A stretch of 17,259 bases of DNA from Actinomycetes bacterium (lineage in GTDB: Bacteria; Actinomycetota; Acidimicrobiia; Acidimicrobiales; RAAP-2). The DNA lies in assembly GCA_025352305.1 (NCBI GenBank), contig JANXTQ010000100.1, positions 1 through 17,259 of the forward strand. Reading direction: 5' to 3'. A model generated the notes under the pieces. It ran no database searches. It saw only the letters and a list, made by a program, of their open reading frames with translations, and was not told the DNA's origin. Shown here in pieces: positions 16,407 to 17,259 of the stretch. The position numbers were made by a program, and so were the translations under genes. Every line of letters begins with the position of its first letter. Position 1 is the stretch's first letter.

Positions 16407-16895
16407 GTGCCTAGCTTTGACGTTGTCTCAGAAGTTGATCTCCAAGAAGTCCGCAACGCGGTCGATCAAGCCAACCGCGAAGCGGGAACTCGCTTCGACT
16501 TCAAAGGGACAGATTCGCTCATTGAGTTCTCCGACAAAGAGTTGTCCCTGAGTTCATCGACCGAGGATCGAATACGGGCCCTTTACCTCGTGCTCGAAGA
16601 GAAGTTGGTCAAGCGCCAAGTGTCGCTGAAGACTCTCGACCCCGGAAAAATTGAAGAGGGCTCTCGTGGAGCGGCTCGTCAAAAGGTGGTCCTGCGCGCC
16701 GGCATCTCTCAAGAGGTGGGCAAGAAGATCAACAAACTGATCAAGGACCTCGCCATGAAGAACATCAGTTCCTCAATTCAAGGCGATCAAGTTCGCGTCA
16801 CCGGCAAGAGTCGAGACGATTTACAAACCGCCATTGCTGCGTGCAAAGAAGCCGAACTCGACGTGCCACTGCAGTTCACCAACTTTCGCGACTAG
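16407..16895 (+). CDS. yajQ: YajQ family cyclic-nucleotide/nucleic-acid-binding protein (UPF0234)
   Basis: YajQ proteins have two ferredoxin-like domains and bind nucleotides or nucleic acid. A Xanthomonas member is a cyclic di-GMP effector, but the role is unknown in most bacteria. The protein has 162 residues, the family's usual length. It has the family start PSFDVVSEVDLQEVRNAVDQANREAGTRFDFKG and the middle block EGSRGAARQKVVLRAGISQEVGKKINKLIKD. It ends DVPLQFTNFRD. The start is GTG at 16407, since the family begins at PSFD and a TACGCT -10 box is 7 nt upstream with no ribosome binding site; a TTG at 16368 would add 13 nonconserved residues. Its TAG stop is interlocked with that of the convergent peptidase gene. 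Confidence 0.96.
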   Translation: MPSFDVVSEVDLQEVRNAVDQANREAGTRFDFKGTDSLIEFSDKELSLSSSTEDRIRALYLVLEEKLVKRQVSLKTLDPGKIEEGSRGAARQKVVLRAGISQEVGKKINKLIKDLAMKNISSSIQGDQVRVTGKSRDDLQTAIAACKEAELDVPLQFTNFRD

Positions 16896-17259
16896 ACAAC
16901 TTTCAGCGCGTCGATCATCGCGCGCACGGCGAGAATTTGATCGCTCAGTGAGACATACGAACTGTCGGGGTGAACTGCGAGTTGTTCTTCAATAATGGGC
17001 AAATGGATGAATCCGCTGCGCCGTTGTTGAATGGACTCGTGCTGTTGCAGCTTGTAAAAGAGATAGTTGCAGACGTAGTCACCCGCCGAATGCGAGAGCT
17101 GCGCGTCGACACCGTGAGACCTCGCCGCTTTCAACAGAACGTCAACGGGCAACGTCGTTGCAACATTCATCGGTGCGTCGGTCAGAATTGGTGAACCTGC
17201 ACGGCTCATACCGTCGCTGTCGAGAGCATCGCCCACGCTATTGACGGCCCTTGTTTCGA
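16892..17259 (-). CDS. pcp: Pyroglutamyl-peptidase I (C15), C-terminal part, runs off right edge
   Basis: This cysteine peptidase would remove N-terminal pyroglutamate from peptides in the cytoplasm. The visible 122 codons cover the C-terminal half. SHSAGDYVCNYLFYKL holds the catalytic cysteine, and GFIHLPII holds the catalytic histidine. The upstream residues ETRAVNSVGDALDSDG align with the ERVAIN..DARI.D segment of E. coli Pcp. The catalytic glutamate and the start codon lie beyond the window. The frame is open through the right edge, so the GTG at 17236 is internal rather than a start. The stop (TAG at 16894-16892) shares CTAG with the yajQ stop, leaving no room for a terminator between the two genes. 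Confidence 0.9.
   Translation of the reverse strand, partial: ETRAVNSVGDALDSDGMSRAGSPILTDAPMNVATTLPVDVLLKAARSHGVDAQLSHSAGDYVCNYLFYKLQQHESIQQRRSGFIHLPIIEEQLAVHPDSSYVSLSDQILAVRAMIDALKVV

Overview
The window looks like chromosomal DNA from a member of the Actinomycetota, quite possibly class Acidimicrobiia. Supporting signs are the gene order tRNA-Thr, tRNA-Met, rpmG, tRNA-Trp, secE, nusG, rplK, rplA, rplJ, rplL, rpoB, rpoC, rpsL, rpsG, fusA; a coiled-coil-rich insert in RpoC; an acidic N-terminal extension on NusG; and an MptB-like polyprenol-phosphate-mannose mannosyltransferase. Several single genes also appear to start leaderless, with a TAnnnT -10 box exactly 7 nt before a GTG. The class-level assignment is an inference from gene content, not from a search.

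Region 1-13860, all minus strand, is the core expression locus. It is transcribed from right to left. It begins with tRNA-Thr(GGU), tRNA-Met(CAU), ribosomal protein L33 and tRNA-Trp(CCA). It then encodes SecE and NusG, the L11-L1 and L10-L7/L12 pairs, the RNA polymerase beta and beta' subunits, the str-operon proteins S12 and S7, and the first 234 codons of EF-G, which runs off the left edge. Coupling is tight: rpoB/rpoC overlap by ATGA and rpsL/rpsG by TAATG. Three gaps are larger and structured: rplA-rplJ (probable L10 leader), rplL-rpoB (five inverted repeats and a probable internal promoter) and rpoC-rpsL (hairpins). These gaps are where the stoichiometry of ribosomal proteins and polymerase is probably set.

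Region 13861-17259 holds independent genes: a GNAT acetyltransferase (+), an MptB-like mannosyltransferase (-), tRNA-Tyr(GUA) (-), a YajQ-family protein (+) and the C-terminal part of a pyroglutamyl peptidase (-, running off the right edge). Both convergent pairs here share one CTAG tetranucleotide as their two stop codons. The three complete protein genes all fit a TACGNT-7 nt-GTG leaderless start.

I see no mobile element, CRISPR array, phage gene or defence system, and no clear new multi-gene system. The less ordinary signals are within housekeeping genes and their spacers. They are a repetitive acidic tail of about 95 residues on L10, a Gly-to-Cys change in the switch I motif of EF-G with an alphaproteobacterial-looking segment after it, a missing fourth cysteine in L33, the RNA-structure-rich rplL-rpoB spacer, and a perfect 36-nt palindrome after tRNA-Tyr.
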